Counted from the first letter of the stretch, positions 1 through 6,018 are shown. The stretch: DNA of 15,046 bases from Candidatus Sungbacteria bacterium RIFCSPHIGHO2_01_FULL_50_25 (GCA_001822215.1 MHQD01000008.1:1-15046); one strand, 5' to 3'. The notes: generated by a model not told the origin, from the sequence alone. Made by a program: numbers and translations.

Positions 1-417
1 AACGCCTTTTCCGGCAAATGTTTCTTCTCCGGGAATACCCAGTTTCCGGCGCCTAGCGCCTGCGGCAAGCATCACCGTTTTTCCTTCATACGTATTCCCC
101 TTGTCGGTTTTGACCTCAAAATCGCACACGCGGTCTTCGCCTACCTCGCACTTAATTGATCTCACTTCAATGACACGCTCCGGCATTTTGATTTCGACTC
201 GGTCCGGGTATGCACGAACGTGCTCTTCGAATTTTTTTGCCAAATCAAAACCGGAGATATTTTTTTCTCCGATCCAATTCTCGATGTCAGCGGAAACCTC
301 GGACTGGCCGCCGATGGATTCCGTGATCATGAGTACCGCGAGCTGTTTTCGCGCGGCGTAGACCGCGGATGCAACTCCCGCAGGTCCCCCGCCGATGATG
401 ATAATATCGTAGAGCAT
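1..417 (-). CDS. trxB: Thioredoxin reductase (partial, N-terminal 139 residues)
   Basis: FAD-dependent thioredoxin reductase, which normally moves electrons from NADPH to thioredoxin or glutaredoxin-like proteins in the cytoplasm. The visible part reads MLYDIIIIGGGPAGVASAVY: the FAD-binding GxGxxG motif lies at residues 9-14. An IGGQ segment follows near residue 36 and an AAGARRRKLGIPGEE stretch near 118-132, both typical of the family. The gene runs off the left edge just before the expected redox-active CxxC and NADPH domain, so activity cannot be confirmed from this window. The ATG at 417 is chosen because the FAD motif follows at once. No Shine-Dalgarno sequence precedes it; the upstream gap is filled by a heptad repeat. 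It is the last visible gene of the redox operon, 38 nt after the glutaredoxin-like gene. Family is confident; exact electron acceptor is inferred. Confidence 0.88.
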   Translation of the reverse strand, partial: MLYDIIIIGGGPAGVASAVYAARKQLAVLMITESIGGQSEVSADIENWIGEKNISGFDLAKKFEEHVRAYPDRVEIKMPERVIEVRSIKCEVGEDRVCDFEVKTDKGNTYEGKTVMLAAGARRRKLGIPGEETFAGKGV

Positions 418-458
418 GAATTAGTAACCAGTAACTGGTTACTGATTACTGGTAACTA
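418..458. repeat. Intergenic GTTACYR-type heptad repeat with a perfect 21-nt palindrome
   Basis: The whole gap between the glutaredoxin-like stop codon and the trxB start is a degenerate 7-bp-period repeat. Read on the minus strand the units are GTTACCA, GTAATCA, GTAACCA, GTTACTG, GTTACTA. Within it, 423-443 is a perfect inverted repeat (AGTAACCAGT, one central A, ACTGGTTACT). The repeat begins at the stop codon (TAG, 456-458) and ends four bases before the trxB ATG. It could fold as an RNA hairpin between the two cistrons, but there is no U-tract, so it is not a classic terminator. Confidence 0.75.
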
Positions 459-692
459 ACTGATCTCAAGCGCGCTTTTGAGCGCGGCCTGGTCAAATCC
501 AATGATAATTTTTCCGTCAACATCAATCACCGGAACCGCGAGCTGGCCCGTTTTCGCAATCATATCGTTTCGCGCGGCTTCGTCCGTCGTCACGTCGCGC
601 TCTGTGTAGGAAACATTATTTGCTCCGAAAAACTCTTTTGTTTTTTTGCAGTAAAAACATGTCGGGGTCGTATAAATAGAAACGTTATGCAT
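456..692 (-). CDS. Glutaredoxin-like / NrdH-type small redoxin
   Basis: A 78-residue single-domain thioredoxin-fold protein. It starts with a beta strand (VSIYTTPT), then the redox motif C12-F-Y-C15, and carries the cis-proline signature AVPVI (about residues 52-56) and a GFD segment near 65-67 seen in YruB/NrdH-like glutaredoxins. It probably works in the cytoplasm as a dithiol electron carrier, reduced by glutathione or, more likely here, by the neighbouring thioredoxin reductase; that pairing is inferred from adjacency. The length is normal for the family. The ATG at 692 lies in the loop of a short hairpin (AAACGT/ACGTTT) and lacks a Shine-Dalgarno sequence. It is 14 nt downstream of the DsbA-like gene, so co-transcription is likely. 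It could equally be called NrdH or glutaredoxin; the fold is not in doubt. Confidence 0.88.
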   Translation of the reverse strand: MHNVSIYTTPTCFYCKKTKEFFGANNVSYTERDVTTDEAARNDMIAKTGQLAVPVIDVDGKIIIGFDQAALKSALEIS

Positions 693-706
693 ACGTTTGT
701 TGTTAA

Positions 707-1438
707 TTAATTTTTAAGTTCGCCTTGAGAAAACTCCGCCTGGTGCACGTAGAGCGCATCATGATATTCCCAGAATTTTCCTTGCTCGTCTGCACATTCA
801 GCCGCCTCTGCAGCAAGACGCGCGTTCTTATGAATACCCTCAAGCGGGAAATCGCGGTATACAATATTCGCTTTTCCGGTGTCTACATATGTCCGTATGA
901 TCTCCTTACGCGCCTCGTCATGGAATTTCTTGCAAAAGTGACACTGGAAATCGCCGAATTCAACGATTGTGATCGGGGCGTTCGGGTTCCCTAATACTGG
1001 GTCATCATCCGCGAGCTTTTTGAATGACGCTTTTTCGGTTTCGTTTTTTGCAGGCGACGCATTATCTATGGCAGTTTTAAAAACACTAAAGGGCTGCGCA
1101 CCGGAAACCTTTACCCCGTTTATGAAAAACGCCGGAGTCCCGTCAACGCCCGCTTGAACGCCGTCAGCGTAATCCTTTGATATCTCGTCTTCATATTTTC
1201 GGCTATTCATACAATCCACTAATTGCACAGTATTCAGACCAAGCTCATCCGCAAGAACCGAAAAACTGAATGCGCGATCGGTCTCCGCAATCTCGAACGT
1301 GCGCGGGGGAAAAGCGTATATCACCGCCCCCGCAATAATAACCCCGGCTACGATGATGGAGGCCGGGATAAGGTAGGTATTTTCTTTCTTCGGAGGACTT
1401 TGGGGTGAAGAAGTATTCAATTGGTCGAGTTCATCCAT
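707..1438 (-). CDS. Membrane-anchored DsbA-like thiol oxidoreductase with swapped (circularly permuted) halves
   Basis: A 243-residue protein with a short polar N-terminus, one membrane anchor (about 22-43, YLIPASIIVAGVIIAGAVIY) and an extracytoplasmic DsbA-like domain, expected to form or shuffle disulfides in secreted proteins. The order of the fold is unusual. Residues 61-127 are the part that normally ends DsbA: LADELGLN helix, C76, cis-proline loop GTPAFFING (P102), AQPFSVF helix. Residues 143-243 are the part that normally begins it: DDDPVLGNPNAPITIVEF, active site C166-H-F-C169, YRDFPL, AAEAAECADE (C215) and FWEYHDALY, ending at ELKN. A linker (about 128-142) joins the natural C-terminus to the natural N-terminus. 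CxxC, cis-Pro and the accessory cysteines C76 and C215 are all kept, so it may be active. No missing half lies downstream: TAA follows and the next gene starts 14 nt on. Fold assignment is secure; permutation is read directly from motif order. Confidence 0.85.
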   Translation of the reverse strand: MDELDQLNTSSPQSPPKKENTYLIPASIIVAGVIIAGAVIYAFPPRTFEIAETDRAFSFSVLADELGLNTVQLVDCMNSRKYEDEISKDYADGVQAGVDGTPAFFINGVKVSGAQPFSVFKTAIDNASPAKNETEKASFKKLADDDPVLGNPNAPITIVEFGDFQCHFCKKFHDEARKEIIRTYVDTGKANIVYRDFPLEGIHKNARLAAEAAECADEQGKFWEYHDALYVHQAEFSQGELKN

Positions 1439-1465
1439 ATGTTTTTTCGATCGCCATGCATCGGA

Positions 1466-2707
1466 TCATATTGATTCTACAACGGGAATTTTATGAATGT
1501 CAAACGCGGCGTGTCCGAATGCGCGGCGATACTCCCCCAAGGGAGAACGCGTTTCGATGAGGCGCGCCGCATGAGCGCGAACATCATTCCTATTAATAAG
1601 CACGGCGCCGATCAGACGATCTTTTTGGAAAAAATACCGCTCATAGGTGCTTTTCTGAAAATCGGCTTTTTCAAACGAGCCGTCGGTATCGGAGCAATCC
1701 CCCAGCGCGCTAATCGCGTGGCCAAAGTGGGTCGTCGAATATGACGATACGACGCGAAGCGCGAGATGATCCCCCGTCATATTGAGGCCCGCGAGCTTCC
1801 CCTGCAAAAACGCATTCGCCCAATTCCCCACTATCCGGTGCTTCTCAAAGAGTGGATCAAAATATTCCGCCACGTCTCCTGCCGCAAACACGGCGGGCGC
1901 GGCGGTCTCAAGAAATTCGTTCGTCTTCACTCCGGTTCCAAGCTCCACCTTGGTCCCCGCCAAAAAGTCGCTATTTCGCTTGAGGCCTACGGCGGAAAAT
2001 ACGGCGTCGTGGTCATACGCTCCGAGCCGCCTCGTAGTGATATGCAAATATCCTTCGCCTTCCGCGGCGTCTTCAACCTCATCCTCGGCGATAACCTCAA
2101 ATCCATGATCCATGAAAAGCCGGCGCATAAATTCCCCGCCATGCGGACCCGCGATCCGCGAGAAAAAATGCTTTGAACGAAAAAGGACCCGCGCCTTCAC
2201 GTTGTACGCCGCGCAAAGAGACAAAAACTCAAGCGCGATGAACGAGCCGCCAATCACAATCGGAAACTCGAATTTCTTCGCGCGGAATCGCTCGCGCAAC
2301 CGATCCGCATCATCCAGAGTCTGCAGACGATACACATACTCGTCATAGCCGTCGAGATTCGACGGCGCGATGTCCCCTCCGGAAGCAATAAGAAGTTTTT
2401 TATAGCCGATGGTCTTATGGTCCGAAAGGCCGACCTCGGCTTTTTCCGTATTCACAAACAAAACCTTCGTGTTCGGCAAAAAATCAATCCGCTCTTTCTG
2501 ATAGTCCCCTTCTTTTCGCAAGAACATGCGATCGCGCTCAATTTCACCCCTGACGTAGCGCGGAAGGAGCACCCGGGAATAGAGACGGTACGGCTCAGCG
2601 GAAAGGATCGCAATCGTGCCGTCGCGGTCGCGCGAACGAATCGCCTCTGCCGCGCCCACGCCAGCGATACCGCCGCCAATAATGAGATAGGTATAGGAAT
2701 CACGCAT
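1466..2707 (-). CDS. FAD-dependent pyridine nucleotide-disulfide-type oxidoreductase
   Basis: A 413-residue two-dinucleotide-domain flavoprotein that would pass electrons between NAD(P)H and an unknown partner via FAD. The FAD motif GGGIAG is at residues 11-16. The segment EPYRLYSRVLLPRYVRGE (about 38-55) resembles the NirB/rubredoxin-reductase branch. A second nucleotide-binding site is seen at IGGSFIALE, and the FAD-closing motif FAAGD comes later. There is no CxxC in the FAD domain, so it is not a dihydrolipoamide- or thioredoxin-reductase-type disulfide enzyme; an NADH oxidase or ferredoxin/rubredoxin reductase role is more likely. The ATG at 2707 is chosen because it places the nucleotide motif near the N-terminus; a TTG start at 2758 lies inside the upstream terminator. 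It leads the redox operon, 27 nt before the DsbA-like gene, so it may supply or drain electrons for that system (inference). Confidence 0.87.
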   Translation of the reverse strand: MRDSYTYLIIGGGIAGVGAAEAIRSRDRDGTIAILSAEPYRLYSRVLLPRYVRGEIERDRMFLRKEGDYQKERIDFLPNTKVLFVNTEKAEVGLSDHKTIGYKKLLIASGGDIAPSNLDGYDEYVYRLQTLDDADRLRERFRAKKFEFPIVIGGSFIALEFLSLCAAYNVKARVLFRSKHFFSRIAGPHGGEFMRRLFMDHGFEVIAEDEVEDAAEGEGYLHITTRRLGAYDHDAVFSAVGLKRNSDFLAGTKVELGTGVKTNEFLETAAPAVFAAGDVAEYFDPLFEKHRIVGNWANAFLQGKLAGLNMTGDHLALRVVSSYSTTHFGHAISALGDCSDTDGSFEKADFQKSTYERYFFQKDRLIGAVLINRNDVRAHAARLIETRSPLGEYRRAFGHAAFDIHKIPVVESI

Positions 2708-2713
2708 ACTAGA

Positions 2714-2722
2714 ATAATAGCA
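2714..2722 (-). promoter_or_regulatory. Extended -10 promoter of the redox operon (predicted leaderless)
   Basis: On the minus strand the sequence is TGCTATTAT: an extended -10 with the TG one base ahead of TATTAT (5 of 6 to TATAAT). The -10 ends 6 nt before the ATG at 2707, so transcription would start at or next to the start codon. The -35 region is poor (TTCTTT/TTTCTT), consistent with reliance on the TG extension. No Shine-Dalgarno sequence is present. Confidence 0.5.
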
Positions 2723-2751
2723 CGGCGCGGAATCGAAAGAAATTCGCCTGA

Positions 2752-2784
2752 AATACAAAAACCCTTTGAAAGGGTTTTTGTATT
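2752..2784. terminator. Bidirectional intrinsic terminator
   Basis: A perfect 16-bp inverted repeat: AATACAAAAACCCTTT, one central G, then its complement. The GC-rich CCC/GGG core is followed by TTTTT in both directions. It starts 5 nt after the zinc-ribbon stop codon on the minus strand and ends that unit just before the redox operon promoter. Confidence 0.9.
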
Positions 2785-2788
2785 GAGA

Positions 2789-2983
2789 TTACCGAGAGCG
2801 GAATCCTCCGCGACCTCGGGTATCCCGGCGCGGATTCATCTCGCGGAAGCAATCGCGGCAATAGACGTCCCGGCCCGGTGTTGGCTGAAACGGCACTTGC
2901 GCCGCATTGCCACACTTCGAGCAGGTAACATCGAACATCTGCCGATCCTGCCATCCGCCACCCGCGTTGTCTTGAAACGCCAC
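2789..2983 (-). CDS. Small CxxC-x17-CxxC zinc-ribbon protein
   Basis: A 64-residue protein from a GTG start at 2983: VAFQDNAGGGWQDRQMFDVT, then C21-S-K-C24, 17 residues, C42-R-D-C45, and a basic Arg/Gly tail (RRDTRGRGGFRSR). The two CxxC pairs with 17-residue spacing match a small zinc-binding family common in Parcubacteria whose function is unknown; the RGG-like tail suggests nucleic-acid binding, but this is inference. Start choice: the GTG start gives the usual family N-terminus, but it has no Shine-Dalgarno sequence. An internal ATG at 2938 (MFDVTC) is preceded by AGGA and could be used instead. A further-upstream TTG at 3064 adds an unlikely N-terminal extension. The gene has its own promoter, a structured leader and a strong terminator, so it is a single-gene unit. 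Confidence 0.8.
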   Translation of the reverse strand: MAFQDNAGGGWQDRQMFDVTCSKCGNAAQVPFQPTPGRDVYCRDCFREMNPRRDTRGRGGFRSR

Positions 2984-3190
2984 TTTGTGGTGAGAAAATA
3001 CGAAACTATGAGTGAGATTCAAAGCATACACTTCGGATCTCGTCCCTTCGGATTCGATTTTCAATGTTTTTAGAAACGACCTTGCGTTTCTTAAAATAGA
3101 TTATCCGAAAGGCCATCCCATAACGTTCCTCTACCCAGAAACGCTCCGGGATGGCCTACTTGAGAGGATATATCCTTTTAATACTTCGCT
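2984..3190 (-). promoter_or_regulatory. Long structured 5' leader of the zinc-ribbon gene
   Basis: From the predicted start of transcription near 3190 to the GTG at 2983 there are about 207 nt without a convincing gene. On the minus-strand RNA they hold a 12-nt palindrome (3165-3176), a long hairpin at 3110-3157, and a short hairpin AGAAACG/CGTTTCT (about 3071-3091). TTCGGAT after the long hairpin can also pair with either of two later ATCCGAA copies. This may be a regulatory leader or an independent small RNA; it matches no RNA family I can name. Confidence 0.4.
3110..3157 (-). other. Strong RNA hairpin in the zinc-ribbon leader
   Basis: The outer stem is a perfect 10-bp inverted repeat, AGGCCATCCC (3110-3119) with GGGATGGCCT (3148-3157). 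Read on the minus strand, a 2x2 internal loop separates it from a second 9-bp stem (AGCGTTTCT with AGGAACGTT, two G-U pairs) and a 6-nt loop. No U-tract follows in either direction, so it is not a standard terminator. Confidence 0.65.
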
Positions 3191-3196
3191 CCTATT

Positions 3197-3225
3197 ATTA
3201 TAGCAAATAACCGGGGCTTTTGCAA
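3197..3225 (-). promoter_or_regulatory. Sigma70-type promoter of the zinc-ribbon gene
   Basis: Minus strand: TTGCAA (-35, 3220-3225), 17-bp spacer, TATAAT (-10, 3197-3202), with a TGC extended -10. This is one of the best promoters in the window. The expected start is near 3190. The -35 lies within the possible terminator hairpin of the upstream membrane-protein operon. Confidence 0.72.
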
Positions 3226-3244
3226 TAGCATCAGGCAAACCCCG
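3212..3244 (-). terminator. Possible terminator of the membrane-protein operon
   Basis: On the minus strand CGGGGTTTGC pairs with GCAAAAGCCCCG across an 11-nt loop, with a small AG bulge. The following bases (GTTATTTGC) are only moderately U-rich. Its place, 38 nt after the stop at 3282, fits a terminator. Confidence 0.4.
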
Positions 3245-3281
3245 CGCAATTGACGATAAACCCATAATGCGGCATACACCA

Positions 3282-3602
3282 TTAGAAAAGCTGGAAATGG
3301 TGCCCCGCGTAAAATAGCGTAAGAACAACGACACCGAATGCGGTAGATGCCAAAAGAACGTCGAGTGTTCCCTTGAGACGATTGTCGTCGCGGGCATAGG
3401 GCGACACATACACCGCCATGGCTAGAGCCACGTAGAGCAGTACGGAAAAAATACTTTTTGATGTCCAGTGGTGACCGGAAAAATTCTTGAGCCAATCCTT
3501 GAGCGGCGCCGAAAGTTCCGCCCAAATGGTAATACCCACCACAAAGACGATAGTGATAATCGCCGCGTATGCCGATGAAATGATTAGTTTTGGTTTATTC
3601 AT
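3282..3602 (-). CDS. Uncharacterised three-helix membrane protein
   Basis: I do not recognise a named family. The 106-residue product has three likely membrane helices (about 7-29, 50-68 and 79-100). Histidines are concentrated at the helix ends: a G43-H-H-W46 motif before helix 2 and A99-G-H-H-F103 at the C-terminus. Paired His residues at membrane edges can bind heme or metal, but nothing here proves it. The ATG at 3602 is 7 nt after the stop of the partner gene (3610-4092), which is also a His-bearing membrane protein. The two are surely co-transcribed and probably act together. Confidence 0.75.
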   Translation of the reverse strand: MNKPKLIISSAYAAIITIVFVVGITIWAELSAPLKDWLKNFSGHHWTSKSIFSVLLYVALAMAVYVSPYARDDNRLKGTLDVLLASTAFGVVVLTLFYAGHHFQLF

Positions 3603-3609
3603 TGATGCG

Positions 3610-4092
3610 TTAATTGATTGCTCCCCAGCGGGCCGCGGCAGAAATTACAAACCCCATCGCGCCAACGAGAAGCCCCAAAAGGGCAACGGCGCCGGAAAGC
3701 CACAGGGCACGCCGGCGGAGCCCGAGCCGCTCCATATCCTCTTTCTCAAGCAATGCAATGAACAATACCGTCATTGCAAGCGGAATAACAAAAAGGAAAA
3801 TATGCTCCTTTGCCTCCATGATGATATTGTGCACCCACGGCGCAACACCGCTCTTGATTACCGGCTTCACAAACACTCCATAATACACGACGTAGTAATA
3901 GCCGCCGGCAAGCCAGCTTGCGATGAAAGCGGCAACCCCTATTGCCGCAGTGCCAATCCTGCTTTTTCGCGACCCGCCATCATCTTTAAATTTCCCCAGT
4001 AGCCACAAAAATGCATCAATTCCAACAATAGCAAACCCAAGGTGAAGCCCTATAAGAACTGGCTTGCTTTGCAGTATGGCAACAATATCCAT
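3610..4092 (-). CDS. Uncharacterised four-helix membrane protein, partner of the 3282-3602 product
   Basis: A 160-residue membrane protein with likely helices at about 12-32, 48-71, 97-115 and 129-153. Notable features are H17 inside helix 1, a tyrosine-rich GGYYYVVYYG at 63-72, and the motif H88-N-I-I-M-E93-A-K-E-H97 entering helix 3. The His/Glu set could be a metal or heme site (inference only); no family name comes to mind. The ATG at 4092 follows a near-consensus promoter by 6 nt, so the message is predicted to be leaderless. It is first in a two-gene operon. A helix-breaking charged loop (GKFKDDGGSRKSR, 33-45) probably faces the cytoplasm. Confidence 0.8.
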   Translation of the reverse strand: MDIVAILQSKPVLIGLHLGFAIVGIDAFLWLLGKFKDDGGSRKSRIGTAAIGVAAFIASWLAGGYYYVVYYGVFVKPVIKSGVAPWVHNIIMEAKEHIFLFVIPLAMTVLFIALLEKEDMERLGLRRRALWLSGAVALLGLLVGAMGFVISAAARWGAIN

Positions 4093-4098
4093 GGGGTA

Positions 4099-4127
4099 AT
4101 TATATCACACGCATATTTCTAGGACAA
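4099..4127 (-). promoter_or_regulatory. Near-consensus promoter of the membrane-protein operon (predicted leaderless)
   Basis: Minus strand: TTGTCC (4122-4127), 17-bp spacer, TGA then perfect TATAAT (4099-4104). The -10 ends 6 nt before the ATG at 4092, so the expected start of transcription is at the start codon. No Shine-Dalgarno sequence fits between. Confidence 0.72.
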
Positions 4128-4140
4128 GACTTGTATAGCT

Positions 4141-5211
4141 CTAGAAAAACGTCTGAATATCGCGATAGGTGACGAGCACCATGAGAAGTATAAGAATCGC
4201 GAAACCCGCGAAGTGCGCATAGTTTTCGAATGCCGGATTTATGCGCTTGCCACGGATCTTTTCAAAAATCAAAAACGCGACGCGGCCGCCGTCGAGCGCG
4301 GGAATCGGCAAAAAATTGAGGATCGCGAGATTCACCGAAAGAATCCCCATGAAGTGGAGAAAAAACGAGACGCCGAGGGGCCGGATGTCATTTGCAAACG
4401 CGAATATGCCGATGGGGCCTGACACGGGGACCGACGTCCTGCCCCGCAAAAGCTCTGATATCAAATACCAAAACCCATAGAGCGTCGCCCAGATGCTTCT
4501 GCCAAGCGTCTTTGCGCCCTCATAGGGCGCCTGGTACCACGGGACGACTCGCACATCCAAATACCCCATGGAAATGCCCAGGGATCCTTCGCCCGCAGGC
4601 GGATTTTCGCGCGCGAGCAATGAAAAAACTTTTGTTTCCTCTCCGCGAATAACCGTGAGCGTCACGATCTTTCCCTTGCGAGAACCTATAAATTCCGATA
4701 CGTCCTCTCCCGACACGACACGAATCACATCGCTCCCTTCTGAAAGGCTGAAAATTCGGTCGCCGAATTTGACGCCTGCGGATTCAGCTGGAGATCCTGG
4801 TGCTACTGATAAAATGGAAACCGGAACTTCGCCGTCTCCCCCTTCGACGACCTGCGGCACGCCGATTCCCGCGGATACGGAAAACAGGACCCACGCAAGA
4901 ACGGCGTTCATAAAAACCCCTGCGCCAAGTATGATAAAGCGCTGCCATGGGGCGCGCGAGGCAAAGCTCTCACGAGACATTTCTTCCTCTCCGTGCTCGC
5001 CGAAAATCCGCACGAATCCGCCGAACGGCAGGAGGTTGAATGAATAGCGCACGCCGTTTTTCATTTTTGAAAATACGCGCGGCGGAAACCCAAATCCAAA
5101 TTCCTCCACTTTTACGCCAAGCGCACGCGCAGAATAAAAATGCCCCCACTCGTGCGCGAGGATCAAAAGCGAGATGAGAAATATGACAAAAAGAATGAAG
5201 AAAAACGTCAT
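4141..5211 (-). CDS. rseP: Site-2 protease, RseP-type M50 zinc metalloprotease
   Basis: An intramembrane zinc protease (356 residues) that cleaves membrane-bound substrates such as anti-sigma factors or signal peptide remnants. The catalytic HEWGH motif is at residues 20-24 inside the first membrane helix, and the second zinc-site motif LDGGR is at 306-310, preceded by NFLPIPA. GAGVFMN (96-102) starts the second conserved helix. A single PDZ domain spans about 130-205 (SVAPGSPAESAGVKFGD), as in Gram-positive-type homologues rather than the double-PDZ E. coli enzyme. A final membrane helix is near 330-347. It begins 3 nt after the tlyA stop, with AGGATA near the tlyA end as a possible ribosome site, so the two genes are co-transcribed. 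The substrate is unknown; no anti-sigma gene is seen nearby. Confidence 0.92.
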   Translation of the reverse strand: MTFFFILFVIFLISLLILAHEWGHFYSARALGVKVEEFGFGFPPRVFSKMKNGVRYSFNLLPFGGFVRIFGEHGEEEMSRESFASRAPWQRFIILGAGVFMNAVLAWVLFSVSAGIGVPQVVEGGDGEVPVSILSVAPGSPAESAGVKFGDRIFSLSEGSDVIRVVSGEDVSEFIGSRKGKIVTLTVIRGEETKVFSLLARENPPAGEGSLGISMGYLDVRVVPWYQAPYEGAKTLGRSIWATLYGFWYLISELLRGRTSVPVSGPIGIFAFANDIRPLGVSFFLHFMGILSVNLAILNFLPIPALDGGRVAFLIFEKIRGKRINPAFENYAHFAGFAILILLMVLVTYRDIQTFF

Positions 5212-5214
5212 ATA

Positions 5215-5940
5215 TTAAGCTATCCTGAGGTAGATCAAATACTCCACATTTCCTTTGCTTCCGCGGATTGGGGACTCGATATAGTCGCGCACATCCCAAC
5301 CCGAATCCCGCGCAAAGCGCAAAAACCCATCAAGTACCCTTTTACGGTCGCGCGTATTTTTTATTACGCCGTGGCGAAGGATCTTCGGATCGCGCGTTTC
5401 GTACTGGGGCTTCAACAACGCAATCACCTCCCCCGTATCCGCCAAAAATCGCTTCACATGCGGCAAAATTTCCTGGAGCGGAATAAGCGAGACATCTATC
5501 GTAGCAACTTTTACTTCTTCGGGCAATTTTTTGAGCGCGCGAATGTCTGTTCCTTCAATCAAGACAACGCGCGGGTCCTCCCGAAGCTTCAACGCCATCT
5601 TTCCTTTCGCGGTATCCACGGCATACACTTTTTTTGCGCCGTGATTCAGCAAAACCTCGGTAAAGCCGCCGGTTGCCGCGCCGATATCGAGACAGACTTT
5701 CCCCTGTGCATCTGTTTCAAATTTTTTTATCGCCGCCTCAAGTTTATATGCGCCGCGCCCCACATACGCTCTGCTTTCGCGTACGCGGATATCAGCGCCC
5801 ACATCAACCATCTGCGCGCCGGAGACCGCTTTTTGACCGCCCACAAATACGTTCCCCTCGGTAACAACAATAAACGCGCCCTGCCGATCTTCAACAGTGC
5901 CCCGTTCAATCAATATGTCATCGAGCCGCTTTTTTTTCAT
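5215..5940 (-). CDS. tlyA: TlyA-family rRNA 2'-O-methyltransferase / hemolysin-like
   Basis: A 241-residue protein with an N-terminal S4 RNA-binding domain (about 1-60, KKRLDDILIERG) and an FtsJ-type Rossmann methyltransferase. The S-adenosylmethionine loop DIGAATGGF is at 85-93. The catalytic K-D-K-E set is visible as K66, D149, K177 and E233. TlyA of mycobacteria methylates riboses in 16S and 23S rRNA and its loss causes capreomycin resistance; the same reaction is assumed here. The length is slightly shorter than many homologues but complete. The ATG at 5940 is preceded by CTCTAACGGG, a context shared exactly with the ABC transporter at 14056. It has its own promoter and is followed by rseP after 3 nt. 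Confidence 0.92.
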   Translation of the reverse strand: MKKKRLDDILIERGTVEDRQGAFIVVTEGNVFVGGQKAVSGAQMVDVGADIRVRESRAYVGRGAYKLEAAIKKFETDAQGKVCLDIGAATGGFTEVLLNHGAKKVYAVDTAKGKMALKLREDPRVVLIEGTDIRALKKLPEEVKVATIDVSLIPLQEILPHVKRFLADTGEVIALLKPQYETRDPKILRHGVIKNTRDRKRVLDGFLRFARDSGWDVRDYIESPIRGSKGNVEYLIYLRIA

Positions 5941-5981
5941 CCCGTTAGAGGCAGGTCGCGGTCAATCCATTCCCGCTACCT

Positions 5982-6010
5982 GTTATAATTCAAAAATTAT
6001 ATAATTTCAA
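5982..6010 (-). promoter_or_regulatory. Promoter of tlyA-rseP
   Basis: Minus strand: TTGAAA (6005-6010), 17-bp spacer, TATAAC (5982-5987), five of six bases in each box. The predicted start is near 5975, giving a leader of about 35 nt. The spacer is very AT-rich. Confidence 0.65.
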
Positions 6011-6018
6011 TCTATATG

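Noticed and set aside
707..1438. Frameshifted or fragmentary tandem DsbA duplication instead of a permutation
   Set aside because: The frame is open throughout, each half is present once, and the catalytic and accessory residues are complete; assembly error remains possible and is listed as a check.
2984..3064. Upstream TTG start for the zinc-ribbon gene
   Set aside because: The extra residues do not resemble the family N-terminus and lie in the structured leader; GTG 2983 or ATG 2938 fit better.
2417..3073. Plus-strand open frame (218 codons) spanning the terminator and zinc-ribbon gene
   Set aside because: It crosses a strong terminator and is antisense to two supported genes; composition is shadow-like.
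4128..4145. Terminator after rseP (TTTCTAG/CTAGAAA and ACAAG/CTTGT pairings)
   Set aside because: The stems are AT-rich, lack a U-tract and overlap the next operon's promoter region, so a terminator call is not supported.
5140..5988. Long plus-strand open frame (282 codons)
   Set aside because: It is fully antisense to tlyA and the start of rseP, whose motifs are clear; its translation has no recognisable domain.
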